DNA of 35,871 nt from Gammaproteobacteria bacterium (lineage in GTDB: Bacteria; Pseudomonadota; Gammaproteobacteria; Pseudomonadales; Azotimanducaceae), in the NCBI GenBank assembly GCA_009839505.1, contig VXPO01000026.1, forward strand, positions 1 to 35,871, written 5' to 3'. A model generated the notes under the pieces. It ran no database searches and was not told the DNA's origin. It saw only the letters and a list, made by a program, of their open reading frames with translations. A program made the position numbers and the translations under genes. Shown piece by piece: positions 7,530-15,902 of this stretch (position 1 is the stretch's first letter; every line of letters begins with the position of its first letter).

Positions 7530-8387
7530 ATGTTCGTGTTCGCCCGGGTGGCTTCCGGCTACCGCTCCGGCGGCACCAACCCGATCCTGTCGGTGACTGA
7601 GGACTTCGTGCCATTCCAGTTCTACGACTCAGAGGAACTCCTCACTTGGGAGGCAGGTGTCAAGGCCAGCTTTCCCGAGCTTGGCCTTCGCGTCATGACG
7701 TCGGCCTACCTCTACAACTACGACAACTACATCGCCAACGTGGCCATCACGCTGTGTCCGGATGAGCCTTGGGATTGCGCGGCCGAGCCGAACGTCAACT
7801 ACGGCGACGTGCGGATCACCGGCCTCGACTTCGAGTTCGCCTGGGACGTACCGTTTGTTGAGAACCTGAGCGTGTTCGGCTTCTACGCCTTGAACGGCGG
7901 CGAAGTGCGCGAACCCTACGTGCTGCCCCAGTACGTCTGGACGGAGAACGAGGATATCTCCGCGGACGCCCAGTACGAGTACATCGGCGGCAGCCTGACC
8001 GGCAACAACCTGCCGAACAACCCAAAGCGGAAGTACAACGTCTCCGCGGAGTACACCTTGCCGTTGGCCAACGGGTCCGATATCGCCTTGCTGGGGGTCT
8101 ATTCGTGGCGCGGTGGATTCGACGCCTACGTGTCGAACAACGAAGCCGAGAAATCCGACTCCTACGACCGGATCGATGTGAACGTCACCTGGACAGCGCC
8201 GGGAGATGCGTGGTCCGTATCGGTGTTCGGCCACAACATCATGAACGAGCAGGAGATTGAGCTGTTCGAATTCGTGGACTACGAATGGGAGGATCCGGAG
8301 ACCGGGGAGGAGGTGTTCGTCCTGGTTGACGACCCGTTCGTGTCGGGTTGGCGGTACTGGGGCGCGGAAGCCCGCTATCGGTTCTGA
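7530..8387 (+). pseudogene. TonB-dependent receptor, C-terminal fragment
   Basis: The 285 residues from 7530 encode only the last strands of an outer-membrane receptor barrel. FVFARVASGYRSGGTNP is the usual strand and loop found about two thirds into such receptors, TWEAGVKASFPELGLRV is the following strand pair, and GWRYWGAEARYRF is a typical terminal strand ending in Phe. Signal peptide, TonB box, plug domain and the first half of the barrel are absent. The break is exactly at the repeat cluster, so the gene was most likely cut by rearrangement at the repeats. An ATG at 7530 could in principle start it, but a product without a signal peptide cannot reach the outer membrane. It ends 60 bases before the ABC genes, for which it may once have been an operon partner. 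Confidence 0.8.
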
Positions 8388-8447
8388 TCGGTTGGTGGCC
8401 GGTCGGCGATCCGGCCGGCCACGTTTCGTCGCCGTCACCACCCGTTC

Positions 8448-10382
8448 GTGACCGACGCGGTCGACACCTTCGCACCGCCGTCGGAGTTCGACGCGCTACG
8501 CCTCGACCTCAAGGGTCTTGGCCGCATCTACATTGCCACCTGGCCCTATATCTTCGCCCAGATCTGGCACTTCCTCGCGCTGCTCACACTGAACCTGGCG
8601 CTGCTTGGCTTCGGCACCGCGGTCGGTTTTCTCGGCTTCGACATCCTCATGGACTCCGTCGGCCGCGCCGAGCCGTTGAGCCACATGCAGGCGACGGTGA
8701 TGCGGCTTCCGGACGCGGGCTACGTGGACGTGGCGGCGTTGAGCGAAGCGGCCCGCATGGAGATCTTGTTTCGCTTCGTCATCGTCTCGGCGGTGATCAT
8801 CGTGACCACCACCAGCGCGTTCACGGTGCTCTCGATGTACAAGGTCTGGATCCTGCAGCGGGTCAACCAGGATCTTCGCGTCGCCATGGTGAAGAACGCG
8901 GAGGAATTGAGCCTTAAGTTCCACTCGGGCACGTCGGCGGGCGACGGCATCTACCGGGTCTTCCAGGACAGCGCCATGGTCACCGCGGTCGTGGATCACG
9001 TGGTGGTGCAGCCGGTGATCGCGGTCTCGATGATCTCAATGCAGCTCGCCGTCGCCACCCTGTTCAGTCCCTGGTTCGCCTTCCTGATGTTCACCGCGAG
9101 CGTCGTCATCGTGGTCCTGGCGGTCTGGTACACGCCGAGGCTCAGGACTTGGAGTCAGGCCGCCCGGCGCGCAAACGCCCAACTCTTCACCCGCGTGCAG
9201 GAGACCTTCCAGGGCATCCAGGCGATCAAGGCCTATGCGTTCGAGGACGCGAACCTGGCGAGATTCCGGACGGACTCCGTCCGAGCCCTGGACACGGCGT
9301 TCGCCCTGCGGCGCGACTTCGCGGTGTTGAAGGTGGCTGTCTCCTACCTCCTGGCGCTGGTCCTGTTCGCCACCGACTACATCGCGACCCGGTACGTACT
9401 CGCGGAAGACGCCGTGTTCGGCGCGTCGCTGCTCGTGGTGTTCGGCATGTCGGTGACGCGATGGACGGTGGCCGTCCACCAGGCGCGCCGAAGCCGGGTC
9501 GACGCGTTCTCGCTCCACTTCGAGGATCTGGTGCGGGTCTGGTGCTTCGCCCAGGACATGGCGGTGGGCTTGGACCGCGCCTTCTGGCTCCTGGAACAAC
9601 GACCAGAAGTGCGCGACCCCGCCGAACCGGTGAGATTCCCGACGGTGCGGGAAGGGGTTCGCTTCCGTGGCGTCGGCTTCGGATACCTGCCCGATGCACC
9701 GGTCCTCAACGGTTTCGAACTCACCGCCCGCATCGGCGACGTCACGGCCCTGGTCGGCGAGTCGGGCGCCGGCAAGTCCACAGCGATGGCGTTGCTGCTG
9801 CGCCTGTTCGATCCGGACGCGGGGAGGATTTCCATCGACGGCGTGGATCTCAGATCGGTTCGGGTGGCCGATCTGCGCAGCAACGTGGCCATCGCGTTGC
9901 AGGAGAATGTCCTGTTCCCGACCACCATCGCCGAGAACCTGCGCTACGCGACCCCCGGCGCGACGGATGCCGAGATCCGGGAAGCCGCCGAAGTGGCCTG
10001 CGCCACGGAGTTCATCGACCGGCTGCCTGACGGCTTCGAGACGGAACTCGGTGTCGGCGGGGCGCTGTTGTCCACCGGCCAGAAGCAGCGGCTGTCCATC
10101 GCCCGGGCGCTGGTGCGCAACGCGCCCGTCCTGGTTTTGGATGAGCCGACGGCCTCGCTGGACGCGGATACCGAGCGCCAAGTGCTCGCGAACCTCAAGA
10201 ACTGGGCCCGGGGGCGGGTGGTCATCGTGATCACGCACCGGCTGTCGACGATCCGCGACGCCGACCGGATCGCGTTGCTGTCCGGCGGCAGCGTCGCGGA
10301 ATCCGGCACCCACGACGAGCTGATGGCGCGTGCGGGCCGGTATCGCGATTTCGCAAACGCCGCGGAGTCGAGCCGTGGCTAG
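8448..10382 (+). CDS. ABC exporter half-transporter, pair 1 subunit a
   Basis: 644 residues: an N-terminal exporter-type membrane domain (about 25-340, six helices predicted) fused to a nucleotide-binding domain (about 400-635), the MsbA/LmrA-like architecture. Walker A GESGAGKST begins at residue 437, the signature is LSTGQ (541), Walker B is VLVLDEPT and the switch His is in ITHR, so its ATP site elements are intact. A soluble loop of about 50 residues between helices 1 and 2 contains VDVAALSEAAR and is matched by VNVETLSNEAR in the second-pair homologue at 18805-20745. The start is GTG at 8448. The last codons overlap the start of the next half-transporter, so the two are translationally coupled and probably form a heterodimer. 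The substrate is unknown. Confidence 0.9.
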   Translation: MTDAVDTFAPPSEFDALRLDLKGLGRIYIATWPYIFAQIWHFLALLTLNLALLGFGTAVGFLGFDILMDSVGRAEPLSHMQATVMRLPDAGYVDVAALSEAARMEILFRFVIVSAVIIVTTTSAFTVLSMYKVWILQRVNQDLRVAMVKNAEELSLKFHSGTSAGDGIYRVFQDSAMVTAVVDHVVVQPVIAVSMISMQLAVATLFSPWFAFLMFTASVVIVVLAVWYTPRLRTWSQAARRANAQLFTRVQETFQGIQAIKAYAFEDANLARFRTDSVRALDTAFALRRDFAVLKVAVSYLLALVLFATDYIATRYVLAEDAVFGASLLVVFGMSVTRWTVAVHQARRSRVDAFSLHFEDLVRVWCFAQDMAVGLDRAFWLLEQRPEVRDPAEPVRFPTVREGVRFRGVGFGYLPDAPVLNGFELTARIGDVTALVGESGAGKSTAMALLLRLFDPDAGRISIDGVDLRSVRVADLRSNVAIALQENVLFPTTIAENLRYATPGATDAEIREAAEVACATEFIDRLPDGFETELGVGGALLSTGQKQRLSIARALVRNAPVLVLDEPTASLDADTERQVLANLKNWARGRVVIVITHRLSTIRDADRIALLSGGSVAESGTHDELMARAGRYRDFANAAESSRG

Positions 10383-12387
10383 CCCGGATATTTCACCAAG
10401 GGCCACGATGCGCTCTGAGTATCACGACCGCCTCGACGTCCGACCCGCGATGGTCACGGCGGACGTCATCGGATTGTTCAAGCGCTCGCTCGGCTACCTG
10501 TGGCCGGTGCGGCGTCTGTTCGCGGCACGCGCCGGGCTCATGGTGCTGATCTACGCCCTGGGTCTGCCGCTGCCCTGGTTCCTGAAGATCCTGATCGACC
10601 ACGGCGTCATGCAGGAGCCGATTCCGCCCGGTGGCGAAGGCCTCCTTTATCCGTTCTTCCTGGTGCCGTTTCTCGATTCCGCGTCGGGCATGGATCCGCT
10701 CGCCGTGACGTTGTACGCATTGATCGTCCTCGCCGTGGTGTTTCTGTTCGTCGGGTATTCGGGCAATACCTCGCTGGAGGCGAACCTCGCCGAAGGCGCC
10801 GACGTCGCGACCCGGTCCGAGAACCGGATCAGCGCGGGTGTCAGCGCGGCCCACGGCCTCGTCGGCCTCGTCGACCTGTGCCTCGCCATCCGCTTGTCCC
10901 AACGCATCACCGATCATGTGCGCATCGACCTGTTCTCGCGCATGTCGCGCCAGCCGCTGACAAGCCTCAACCTGCAGCGGTCCGGCGATGCGATCTTCCG
11001 CGTGCTGCACGACGCGCCGTCGGTGGCGGGCATCTGCTATGCGCTGACGCTCAGCCCCCTGGGCATGGTCGTCAGTGTCGGCGCGAACCTCTGGATCCTG
11101 GCCGGGGTCTACGGCGGGGTCGCACCGGAGCTCGTCTGGATCGGTTTGTCGGCGGTTTTCCTGACCCTGGTGGCGACGTCGCCGTTGGCCCGCTGGGCCC
11201 GGCGCGTGAGCCAAGCGAGCCGCGCATCGGGCAGCGCCACCACCGACGAGGTGGAGGAGGGGCTCAAGAACGTCGCGGCGGTGCAGAGCCTTGGCGGGGC
11301 CGAACGCCAACGCGAGCGGTTCGCCGTCGCGAGCCGCGAGTCCTTCCGCCAGAGCCTGCTCCTGGTCTGGGTGGTCAACGTCGTCGAATGGATCGCGGAG
11401 CACGTCCACCTGGTGTTCGCCACCGCGGGCTTCTGGGTGATCTTCAGCGGCATCGTCCGCGGCGATCTCACCCTCGGCGACGCGCCGGTGGTGATCCGCA
11501 TGTACAGCCTGCTCTACGAGACGGCCATGCAGTTCGGGCGCATCTGGATCGATCAGCAGGACAACGCCGCTGCCGCGCGTCGGGTGTACTTCTCCATGGA
11601 CCACAAGGCGGAGCTGGCAACGACGTCTGGCCCCGGGACACCGCTACCGGCCCTGGACCCGGTGTCGCTACGCTTCGACGGTGTTGGATTCCGATATCCG
11701 GACGGGCGCAGGGCTCTTGCTGACGTCAGCTTCGAGGCGCGCGCCGGGCAGACCTTGGCAATCGTCGGCCCGAGCGGTGCCGGCAAGACGACGCTCGCCC
11801 AGATGATCCCCGCGTTCCTTCGTCCCACCGAGGGCCGGCTGACCCTGAACGGTGCGGACATCGCCGACCTCGACACCGCGGCGCTCCGACGGGGCGTGGC
11901 CTACGTCTTCCAGGAGCACCAATTGCTGACCGACACCGTCGCCGCGAACCTGCGTATCGCCAAACCCGATGCCACGATCGCCGAGATGGAATCGGCCTGC
12001 CGGCTCGCCGGTGCCCTGGATTTCGTCCGCGCCATGCCAGACGGATTGGACACGACCATCGGTCGAGGCGGCGGCACGTTGTCCACGGGCCAGAAACAAC
12101 GTCTGTCGATCGCCCGCGGCCTTCTCCGGGGAGCGCCGATCCTGATCCTCGACGAACCGACGGCCGCCCTCGATCCCGAGACCGAGCGCGTGTTGCTCGA
12201 TACCCTGTCCGAAACGGGGCGGGATCGCCTGACCATCGTCATCGCCCATCGCCTGTCGACCATCGAACGTGCCGACCGCATCGTGTTCCTCGACCAGGGG
12301 CGGCTCGTCGAGACCGGCACCCCCGACGAGTTGATGACGAAGGACGACGGCGCCTACCGGCGGTTCGTCGAGATGCAGGTGGGGTAG
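10375..12387 (+). CDS. ABC exporter half-transporter, pair 1 subunit b
   Basis: 670 residues from GTG 10375, which overlaps the stop of subunit a by eight bases and has GGAG upstream; ATG 10408 is an alternative. An exporter membrane domain (about 35-365) is followed by an ATPase domain with Walker A GPSGAGKTT (465), signature LSTGQ (569), Walker B ILILDEPT and switch IAHR, all canonical. A distinctive insertion after the second hydrophobic segment, containing LAEGADVATRSEN, is shared with the pair 2 subunit b (LAEGLDTATQSEN) but absent from both a subunits. The a and b subunits are therefore distinct lineages, each duplicated once. Likely role: export or periplasmic release of an unidentified substrate as an a-b heterodimer. 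Confidence 0.9.
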   Translation: MASPDISPRATMRSEYHDRLDVRPAMVTADVIGLFKRSLGYLWPVRRLFAARAGLMVLIYALGLPLPWFLKILIDHGVMQEPIPPGGEGLLYPFFLVPFLDSASGMDPLAVTLYALIVLAVVFLFVGYSGNTSLEANLAEGADVATRSENRISAGVSAAHGLVGLVDLCLAIRLSQRITDHVRIDLFSRMSRQPLTSLNLQRSGDAIFRVLHDAPSVAGICYALTLSPLGMVVSVGANLWILAGVYGGVAPELVWIGLSAVFLTLVATSPLARWARRVSQASRASGSATTDEVEEGLKNVAAVQSLGGAERQRERFAVASRESFRQSLLLVWVVNVVEWIAEHVHLVFATAGFWVIFSGIVRGDLTLGDAPVVIRMYSLLYETAMQFGRIWIDQQDNAAAARRVYFSMDHKAELATTSGPGTPLPALDPVSLRFDGVGFRYPDGRRALADVSFEARAGQTLAIVGPSGAGKTTLAQMIPAFLRPTEGRLTLNGADIADLDTAALRRGVAYVFQEHQLLTDTVAANLRIAKPDATIAEMESACRLAGALDFVRAMPDGLDTTIGRGGGTLSTGQKQRLSIARGLLRGAPILILDEPTAALDPETERVLLDTLSETGRDRLTIVIAHRLSTIERADRIVFLDQGRLVETGTPDELMTKDDGAYRRFVEMQVG

Positions 12388-12433
12388 CGCCCCGCAGGGG
12401 CAACGCTTGTCGTCGCCCGCGTTCGTTGTCGCG

Positions 12434-12480
12434 GGGGTGGGTGTCCCCAATTCGCCTCACCAATTCGCCTCGCAGGGTGC
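12434..12480 (+). repeat. Decayed copy of the 25-bp repeat
   Basis: GGGTGGGTGTCCCCAATTCG (from 12436) differs from the intact inverted unit (GGGTGGATGTCCCCGAATCG) at a few positions, and the following bases repeat CCAATTCGCCTC and end in CGCAGGGTG, as at the junction between intact units. I read this as about two eroded units of the array seen at 7454-7528. It sits between the stop of ABC subunit b and the aquaporin-like fragment. Confidence 0.7.
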
Positions 12481-12490
12481 GCATCATCGG

Positions 12491-12556
12491 GCCGCTGGTG
12501 AGGTCGCCACCGGCTTGATGGCATGGCTCAGGGATCGCCGGTCGTCCGACGGATGA
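12491..12556 (+). pseudogene. Fragment resembling the aquaporin 3' end
   Basis: The plus strand reads AAGEVATGLMAWLRDRRSSDG and then a stop. The intact aquaporin ends GALVATGLMAWLLRGEDS. Nine residues (VATGLMAWL) are identical in a row, and 21 of the first 24 bases of this block (12503-12526 against 7271-7294) match. There is no upstream channel sequence, only the decayed repeat. The fragment therefore looks like a displaced tail of this or a second aquaporin gene. Its last bases overlap, in antisense, the 3' end of the AAA ATPase gene, so it is unlikely to be expressed. Confidence 0.65.
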
Positions 12557-13727
12557 ATTCCGCGAGCAGTGGCAACGCGAACGCGTAGCGGCCGCGTCGA
12601 TTCTTGTAGGTCAAGCCTCGCTCGCAAAGGGTGTTCAGCATTTGGTTCGCGTGGCTGCCGTTGAAAGGCTTGTCCAGCGCTTCAGTGGATTTCTCGACTA
12701 GATCCCCAATGGTGAACTCCCCGTCGCGGACCACAAGGCTCGCGACCGTCATCAGATCCCGTTGCCGATCCGTGGCTCGTGCCCACCGTCCGGCGAAGAA
12801 ATCCGCGTCCAACTTGCGCGTGATCTCCTCCACCGGGACCACGGCTGACTCGCCTCGGTCGAGACGTTGGATGAACACGTCGTAGATCTCGCGGCAAATG
12901 AACTGGATGAAGTAGGGATACCCGCCCGCTAGACGAACCACCGTGTCGACGGACTCCTCGTTCAGGAAGATACTATCGGCGTCCGCGATCGGGCGAAGGA
13001 TGGCTGCGCGGCTCGCCCTCTCGGAAAGGCGGCTCAGTTCGACGATCTGGAACATCCGTTCGGTATACGTACGCGCCGACGCGAGCTTGTTGACGAGTGT
13101 CGGCAATCCGGACAAGACCAGCAGCACGCGTGATCCCTGGCGTTGAAGCGACTGGAACGTGTCAAGCAACAGCGACAATGGGAATTGGTCGGTGCCGGAT
13201 CGGTCGTCCAGATTCTGCGCCTCGTCGTAGGCGAAGACGATACCGCGCACGCGTGTGTCAGCTGAAAGCGCCCGCCACGCCGTGCCGATGACCTCCTTGA
13301 GCTTGTCGACCGAGAGTCCGGGAGTGCCCGCATAGATGCCCTCGAGCGCGCGATAGTCGAGGGGCCGCGTCACCTCCTCCTCGACCGCAAAGCCGGTGCG
13401 CGCTCGTCGCAAGGCGGTGACTGACGAAGTCAGAGGTGCGAGGTCGGTACATAGCCTTGTCGCCAGATGGTCGTCGGCGAGACTGGCCGATTCGGTCAGA
13501 TCGGCGCCTGCCCAGACCCAGCCGTTCTCGGCGGCAATCGGCTTCAACGACTCGAGGAGTACCGTCTTGCCGACGCCCCTGAGACCGGTGAGCACGAGGT
13601 TTTGGAGAATCGTGTCCTGTTCCAGCAGGCTACGGAACCGGCGTTGGTCCTCTGCACGACCGGCTAGGTAGGGAGGTTGATGCCCTGCACCAGGACGAAA
13701 GGGGTTCACGCGTTGCGCCATGGGCAC
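12528..13727 (-). CDS. AAA ATPase with C-terminal winged-helix-like domain (Orc1/Cdc6-like fold), unknown role
   Basis: 399 residues. The N-terminus NPFRPGAGHQPPYLAGR leads into a P-loop ATPase with Walker A GLRGVGKT (48-55) and Walker B VFAYDEAQN, the layout of the AAA_16/ORC-like ATPases. The C-terminal part (about 315-399) looks like a winged helix (DGEFTIGDLVEKS ... GRYAFALPLLAEFIRR). Family members include replication initiators, STAND-like regulators and many single-gene ATPases of unknown function, often in variable regions. The start is GTG 13727, or ATG 13721 two codons later. It is transcribed alone from an AT-rich promoter unlike its GC-rich surroundings, which fits acquisition by transfer. 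Its 3' end overlaps the aquaporin-like fragment. Confidence 0.75.
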   Translation of the reverse strand: MPMAQRVNPFRPGAGHQPPYLAGRAEDQRRFRSLLEQDTILQNLVLTGLRGVGKTVLLESLKPIAAENGWVWAGADLTESASLADDHLATRLCTDLAPLTSSVTALRRARTGFAVEEEVTRPLDYRALEGIYAGTPGLSVDKLKEVIGTAWRALSADTRVRGIVFAYDEAQNLDDRSGTDQFPLSLLLDTFQSLQRQGSRVLLVLSGLPTLVNKLASARTYTERMFQIVELSRLSERASRAAILRPIADADSIFLNEESVDTVVRLAGGYPYFIQFICREIYDVFIQRLDRGESAVVPVEEITRKLDADFFAGRWARATDRQRDLMTVASLVVRDGEFTIGDLVEKSTEALDKPFNGSHANQMLNTLCERGLTYKNRRGRYAFALPLLAEFIRRTTGDP

Positions 13728-13753
13728 TTCACACTTCTCAATTCATCGATATA

Positions 13754-13782
13754 AAGTTATACACACATATAAATTAAGTCAA
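13754..13782 (-). promoter_or_regulatory. Predicted sigma-70 promoter of the AAA ATPase gene
   Basis: On the minus strand a -35 box TTGACT (13777-13782) is followed after 15 bases by TATAAC (13756-13761) or after 17 bases by TAACTT (13754-13759). The whole stretch 13741-13780 is markedly AT-rich in a GC-rich region. It ends 26 to 28 bases before the ATPase start codon. Confidence 0.55.
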
Positions 13783-13869
13783 CGTTCATCTCGTTGCTTG
13801 ATTCGCTAAGCTGGCGCGTGGGTCTCGCGTCAGGTGGTACCATCCCGCCTCCAACCACGGAGGACCACC

Positions 13870-14418
13870 ATGAGACACAGTCGATTCGCCCTGCTGGGCA
13901 TCCTGTTGGGCCTGGCCCTTGGCGCAAACGCCGAGGAACTCAAGGTCGGCGACAAGGCCCCTGAATTCAACCTCGAATCCACCCACGGGGGCACCTACCA
14001 ACTCGGCGACAAGCCCGTGGTGCTGGCCTGGTTCCCGAAGGCGTACACGCGGGGTTGCACGGTCGAGTGCCAGTCTCTGGTCGAGAATGGCCACCTGATC
14101 GAGGCGTTCGACGTCGACTACTTCATGGTCAGCTGCGATCCCATCGAGGACAACAAGGGGTTTGCGGCCAAACACCACGCGGAGTTCCCCATGCTGTCGG
14201 ATCCCACCACGGAGGTCGCCAAGGCCTACGGCGTATGGAATGAAGGCTGGGGCGTGCCCAACCGGCACAACTTCTACATCGGCGCCGACGGCACGATCCT
14301 CGCCATCGACCGGAAGGTCAATGTAGCCACCGCCGCCGAGGACATCGCGGCGAAGCTTGCCGAGTTGAACGTCCCTAGGGTGTCCGAGGAGGAGACCGAG
14401 ACCACGAGCGAGACCTGA
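13870..14418 (+). CDS. Exported peroxiredoxin (AhpC/TSA, PrxQ/Bcp-like)
   Basis: 182 residues with a clear Sec signal peptide (MRHSRFALLGILLGLALGANA, cleavage near residue 21), so it acts in the periplasm. It has a thioredoxin fold with the peroxidatic motif PKAYTRGC (C63), matching P-x-x-x-T-x-x-C, and a second Cys at 67 (CTVEC). In classical PrxQ the resolving Cys is five residues after the first; here it is four, a one-residue shorter spacing. It reduces hydroperoxides with electrons from a thiol partner, none of which is encoded nearby. The ATG at 13870 follows a strong GGAGG. The C-terminal tail is rich in Glu and Thr. The sulfatase starts 26 bases downstream and is probably in the same transcript. 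Confidence 0.88.
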   Translation: MRHSRFALLGILLGLALGANAEELKVGDKAPEFNLESTHGGTYQLGDKPVVLAWFPKAYTRGCTVECQSLVENGHLIEAFDVDYFMVSCDPIEDNKGFAAKHHAEFPMLSDPTTEVAKAYGVWNEGWGVPNRHNFYIGADGTILAIDRKVNVATAAEDIAAKLAELNVPRVSEEETETTSET

Positions 14419-14444
14419 CCCCACGCGATAAGCAGGAGACCGCC

Positions 14445-15899
14445 ATGAAGGCCGTCATGGTCATGTACGACTCGCTCAACCGGCACATGCTGCCGAACTA
14501 CGGTTGCGACTGGACCCTGGCGCCCAACTTCGTGCGTCTCGGCGAACGGGCGGTCACTTTCGACAACCACTACGTGGGTTCCATGCCGTGCATGCCGGCC
14601 CGGCGCGAGCTGCACACCGGCCGGCACAACTTCCTGCACCGCTCCTGGGGGCCGTTCGAGCCGTTCGACGACTCCACCTTCACGATCTTGAAGGAGAACG
14701 GTGTCTACACCCACCTCGTCTCCGACCACTATCACTACTGGGAGGACGGCGGCGCCACCTATCACCACCGCTATTCGAGCTGGGTCAACGTGCGTGGCCA
14801 GGAGGGCGATGCCTGGAAGGGCGAGGTCGCCGACCCCGAGATCCCGGAGCACCACGGCCGGATCGTGCGTCAGGACTGGATCAACCGGAAGTACATGGAC
14901 CAGGAACACCTGACACCACAGGCGCGGACCTTCGCCGAGGGCCTTGAGTTCCTAGAGACCAACCGCGACCAGGACAATTGGTACCTGCAGATCGAGACCT
15001 TCGATCCCCACGAGCCCTTCTTCACCCTGAAACAGTGGAAGGACCGCTACAACTACGAATGGGACGGGCCGCATTTCGACTGGCCCATGTACGAGCGGGT
15101 CAGCGAGGATCCCGACGCGGTCGAATATCTTCGCTACCAGTACGCCGCGCTGCTCACCCAATGCGACCACTACCTGGGCCGTGTCATCGACTTCATGGAT
15201 GAGCACGACATGTGGCGTGACACCATGCTGCTTGTCGTCACCGACCACGGCTTCCTGCTCGGCGAGCACGACTGGTGGGGCAAGGCGCGCATGCCCTGGT
15301 ACAACGAGACCGCGCACATCCCGTTCTTCTGCTGGGATCCGCGCACCGGGGTCAAGGGCGTCCGGCGCCGCAGCCTCACCACCACCATCGACGTCGGCCC
15401 AACCCTGCTCGACTATTTCGGCATGACCGTGCCACCCGACATGGACGGCAAGCCGCTGCGCGCGACCGTCGAAGACGACACCAAGGCGCGCGACGTCGCC
15501 ATCTACGGCATGTTCGGCGCCCACGTGAACATCACCGACGGCCGCCACGTCTACATGCGCGGCCCGGCGGACGACAACCAGCCGCTCAACCAGTACACCC
15601 TGATGCCCACGCACATGAGAAGCCCGTTCTCGCCGCAGGAGCTGGCCGACATGCAGTGGAACGAACCCTTGGGCTTTACCAAGGGATGTCCGGTAATGCG
15701 TATCCCGTCGCGGGGCATGGGGCGTTTCGCGGAGGTGTTCAAAACCCAGCTCTTCGATCTCGCCACCGATCCGGGCCAGACCAGTCCCGTCGAGGACGCT
15801 GCGGTAGAAGCCCGAATGACGGCGGCGCTTGAGGAGGCCCTCGCGGAGCACCAGGCACCGGTCGAGCAGTACCAGCGCCTGGGGCTGTCGCAGCCCTAG
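14445..15899 (+). CDS. Sulfatase (arylsulfatase A-like, alkaline phosphatase superfamily)
   Basis: 484 residues. The formylglycine motif C-x-P-x-R is present as CMPAR (C49-R53) followed by the conserved helix ELHTGRHNFLHRSWGP. Metal-ligand regions are the N-terminal MVMYDSLNRHMLPNYG and the C-terminal VVTDHGFLLGEHDWWGKARM. Family members hydrolyse sulfate esters once the Cys has been converted to formylglycine by a maturase, not encoded here. There is no signal peptide, so either the enzyme is cytoplasmic or its substrate is imported. An AGGAG site precedes the ATG. It is paired with the peroxiredoxin upstream and ends just before a strong hairpin. The substrate cannot be deduced; phosphonate or phosphodiester hydrolysis is a less likely alternative. 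Confidence 0.88.
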   Translation: MKAVMVMYDSLNRHMLPNYGCDWTLAPNFVRLGERAVTFDNHYVGSMPCMPARRELHTGRHNFLHRSWGPFEPFDDSTFTILKENGVYTHLVSDHYHYWEDGGATYHHRYSSWVNVRGQEGDAWKGEVADPEIPEHHGRIVRQDWINRKYMDQEHLTPQARTFAEGLEFLETNRDQDNWYLQIETFDPHEPFFTLKQWKDRYNYEWDGPHFDWPMYERVSEDPDAVEYLRYQYAALLTQCDHYLGRVIDFMDEHDMWRDTMLLVVTDHGFLLGEHDWWGKARMPWYNETAHIPFFCWDPRTGVKGVRRRSLTTTIDVGPTLLDYFGMTVPPDMDGKPLRATVEDDTKARDVAIYGMFGAHVNITDGRHVYMRGPADDNQPLNQYTLMPTHMRSPFSPQELADMQWNEPLGFTKGCPVMRIPSRGMGRFAEVFKTQLFDLATDPGQTSPVEDAAVEARMTAALEEALAEHQAPVEQYQRLGLSQP

Positions 15900-15902
15900 C
15901 AG

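Noticed and set aside
7340-7600. Open frame running through the 25-bp repeats
   Set aside because: The translation is just the repeats read as protein and continues out of frame over the receptor fragment; no ribosome site or family pattern.
12528-13727. AAA ATPase as a transposition helper (IstB/TniB type)
   Set aside because: No transposase or terminal inverted repeats are nearby, and the N-terminus and winged-helix-like C-terminus fit the stand-alone ORC-like ATPases better.
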